Assembly: GCF_019145495.1 (NCBI RefSeq)
Contig: NZ_JAHSTU010000005.1
Location: 62,001-126,000 of the forward strand
Direction of reading: 5' to 3'
Length of the DNA: 64,000 nucleotides
Source: Pseudomonas azerbaijanoccidentalis
GTDB lineage: Bacteria > Pseudomonadota > Gammaproteobacteria > Pseudomonadales > Pseudomonadaceae
Under the pieces are notes generated by a model that ran no database searches, was not told where the DNA came from, and was given only the letters and a program-made list of their open reading frames with translations. Of the stretch, positions 62,716 to 64,000 are shown piece after piece. The translations under genes were made by a program, and so were the position numbers. Position 1 is the first letter of the stretch, and the number at the start of each line of letters is the position of its first letter.

Positions 62716-64000
62716 CTATTCAGTCGCTGAGACGCCGACGCTGTCGGTCGATTTTTTTTCATTGTTGAGCAGCACGTTGAGCAGAATGGCGGTGATCGCA
62801 CCGAGAAAAATGCCGCTGTCCAGCACCAGTTTCAGCGTAGGGCCGACGTGCTCGAACAACGCAGGAAAAGACATCGGCAACACGCCGACACTGACCGACA
62901 CCGCGACGATGATGCCGTTACGGGTGCCTTCGAACTGCACGCGCGACAGTTCCTGAATTCCTGCCACCGTGGTCATGCCGAACATCACGATCGCGCAACC
63001 ACCGAGCACGGGAGTGGGCACCGCTGCGATCAATGCACCCAGTTTGGGGAACAACCCCATCAGCACCATGATTGCCCCGGCAGCGGCCACGACGAAGCGA
63101 CTCTTGACGTTCGAGAGCGCGATCAAACCGGTGTTCTGAGTGAAGGCGTTGTAGGGGAAACTGTTGAACAAGCCACCGAGCATGGTCGACAGGCCATCAG
63201 CACGGAACGCATTGCCCAGGGTTTGTTGGGTGGTTGGCTTGCCGGTCAATTTGCCGATGGCCAGGCAGTTGCCTGTGGTTTCCGCCATGATCACCAGCAT
63301 CGCCAGGGTCATGATCAAAATCGGCACCAGCGAAAATTCCGGCGCACCGAACGCCATCGGAGCACTCAATTCAAACCACGCCGCTTCGCTCACTCGACTG
63401 AAATGGGTCATGCCACAGGCTGCGGCAATCAGGCTACCCACGAACAAACCGATCAGTACGCTGAGGTTGCCGATAAAGCCCTTGAATTTGGCGTAGATCA
63501 CTAGCGTGACACTGACCGTGGCCAAGCCCAGCAGCAGATTGGCGGGGCTGCCGAAATCTGCCGCGTCAGGGTTGCCGCCGCCCAGCCAGATTGCGGCCGC
63601 CGGCATCAGCGAGATACCGATGATGGTGATCAGACTGCCAATCACCACTGGCGGAAAGAATCGCAACAGACGGCTGAATACCGGCGCCAGCGCAATAGTA
63701 ATGAAGCCTGCGGCAATCACCGCTCCGAATATCTGACTGAGCCCAAACTCCTTGCCGATCATGATCATCGGCGCAAGGGCGATGAACGAGCAGCCTTGAA
63801 TCAGCGGCAAGCGCGCACCAAATTTCCAAAACCCTATTGTCTGAATCAGCGTCGCCACGCCGGACGTCAGCAGGTTGGCGTTGATCAGCAAAATGATCTG
63901 CGCCGAGGACAACCCCATCGCACTGCCCAGAATCAGTGGCACAGCCACCGCCCCTGCGTACATCACCAGCACATGCTGCAAGCCGAAAGTGAACAGCTGG
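62716..64000 (-). CDS. NCS2 nucleobase/urate permease (cut by window end)
   Basis: This is at least 428 residues of an inner-membrane nucleobase:cation symporter-2 family protein. The frame is open to the window edge and reads LFTFGLQHVLVMYAGAVAVPLI (core LQHVLVMYAGAVAVP), the family's first transmembrane motif. So only a short N-terminal part is missing. Further motifs are ETTGNCLAIGKLTGK and NAFTQNTGLIALSNVKSR (core FTQNTGLIALSNVKSR), as in xanthine/urate carriers. It lies 42 bases before the deaminase gene on the same strand and is probably co-transcribed, giving purine uptake and deamination. Confidence 0.92.
   Translation of the reverse strand, partial: QLFTFGLQHVLVMYAGAVAVPLILGSAMGLSSAQIILLINANLLTSGVATLIQTIGFWKFGARLPLIQGCSFIALAPMIMIGKEFGLSQIFGAVIAAGFITIALAPVFSRLLRFFPPVVIGSLITIIGISLMPAAAIWLGGGNPDAADFGSPANLLLGLATVSVTLVIYAKFKGFIGNLSVLIGLFVGSLIAAACGMTHFSRVSEAAWFELSAPMAFGAPEFSLVPILIMTLAMLVIMAETTGNCLAIGKLTGKPTTQQTLGNAFRADGLSTMLGGLFNSFPYNAFTQNTGLIALSNVKSRFVVAAAGAIMVLMGLFPKLGALIAAVPTPVLGGCAIVMFGMTTVAGIQELSRVQFEGTRNGIIVAVSVSVGVLPMSFPALFEHVGPTLKLVLDSGIFLGAITAILLNVLLNNEKKSTDSVGVSATE

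Noticed and set aside
1..64000. tRNA, rRNA, CRISPR arrays, prophage or insertion sequences
   Set aside because: I saw no cloverleaf-like gene, no regularly spaced direct repeats and no transposase, integrase or phage structural genes.

Overview
The window looks like chromosomal DNA of a fluorescent-group Pseudomonas. It has high GC, Pseudomonas-type Shine-Dalgarno spacing, a REP-like inverted pair, many LysR regulators, OprD and TonB-dependent outer-membrane proteins, and a gallate cluster in the galTAP / galR / galBCD order known from P. putida. It contains no rRNA or tRNA genes, no CRISPR array, and no phage or IS genes. It is a run of accessory catabolic and transport modules, most paired with a regulator.

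Layout. 1-6.7 kb: an AMP-forming acyl-CoA synthetase, then a leftward operon of an AcoX/NAD-kinase-like protein and two divergent split glycine-dehydrogenase (GcvPA/GcvPB-like) subunits, facing a TetR regulator across three related palindromes. 6.8-9.5 kb: PPK2 and a SulP transporter. 9.6-17.2 kb: a complete 4-hydroxyproline pathway (AraC regulator, permease, epimerase, deaminase, semialdehyde dehydrogenase, D-hydroxyproline oxidase). 17.2-18.9 kb: small unknown genes. 19.1-24.5 kb: the operon pxpA-accB-accC-pxpB-pxpC, which together resembles a urea-carboxylase-type enzyme split into pieces, with a divergent LysR gene.

24.6-29 kb: a phosphonate cassette (iron alcohol dehydrogenase, OPA-type MFS transporter, LysR, phnX) without phnW. 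29-33.5 kb: LysR, DJ-1/PfpI protein, DUF1330 protein and an orphan TonB receptor. 33.5-34.3 kb: three small unknown ORFs. 34.3-42.4 kb: the gallate cluster, with a shared promoter motif upstream of galB and galT. 42.7-48.4 kb: a Tat-exported amidohydrolase, aldo/keto reductase, exported cupin, carboxymuconolactone-decarboxylase-like protein, exported dienelactone-hydrolase-like protein, and LysR.

48.4-51.8 kb: an orphan ParA beside a 5'-truncated DUF1254 gene and its intact paralogue. 51.9-57.7 kb: VOC proteins, AzlCD exporter, an SDR lacking the catalytic Tyr, an HxlR regulator with paired operators in front of an MFS pump, and an exported HELKH protein. 57.9-62 kb: a siderophore receptor, FecR anti-sigma and ECF sigma factor under a Fur-box-like site. 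62.1-64 kb: a purine-type deaminase and an NCS2 permease cut by the window end.

The strongest candidates for undescribed biology are the split GcvP-like/AcoX-like operon (no gcvH or gcvT beside it), the Pxp-biotin carboxylase operon, and the exported enzyme cluster at 42.7-47.5 kb. All functional assignments rest on recognised motifs, family resemblance and context. No database search was run.
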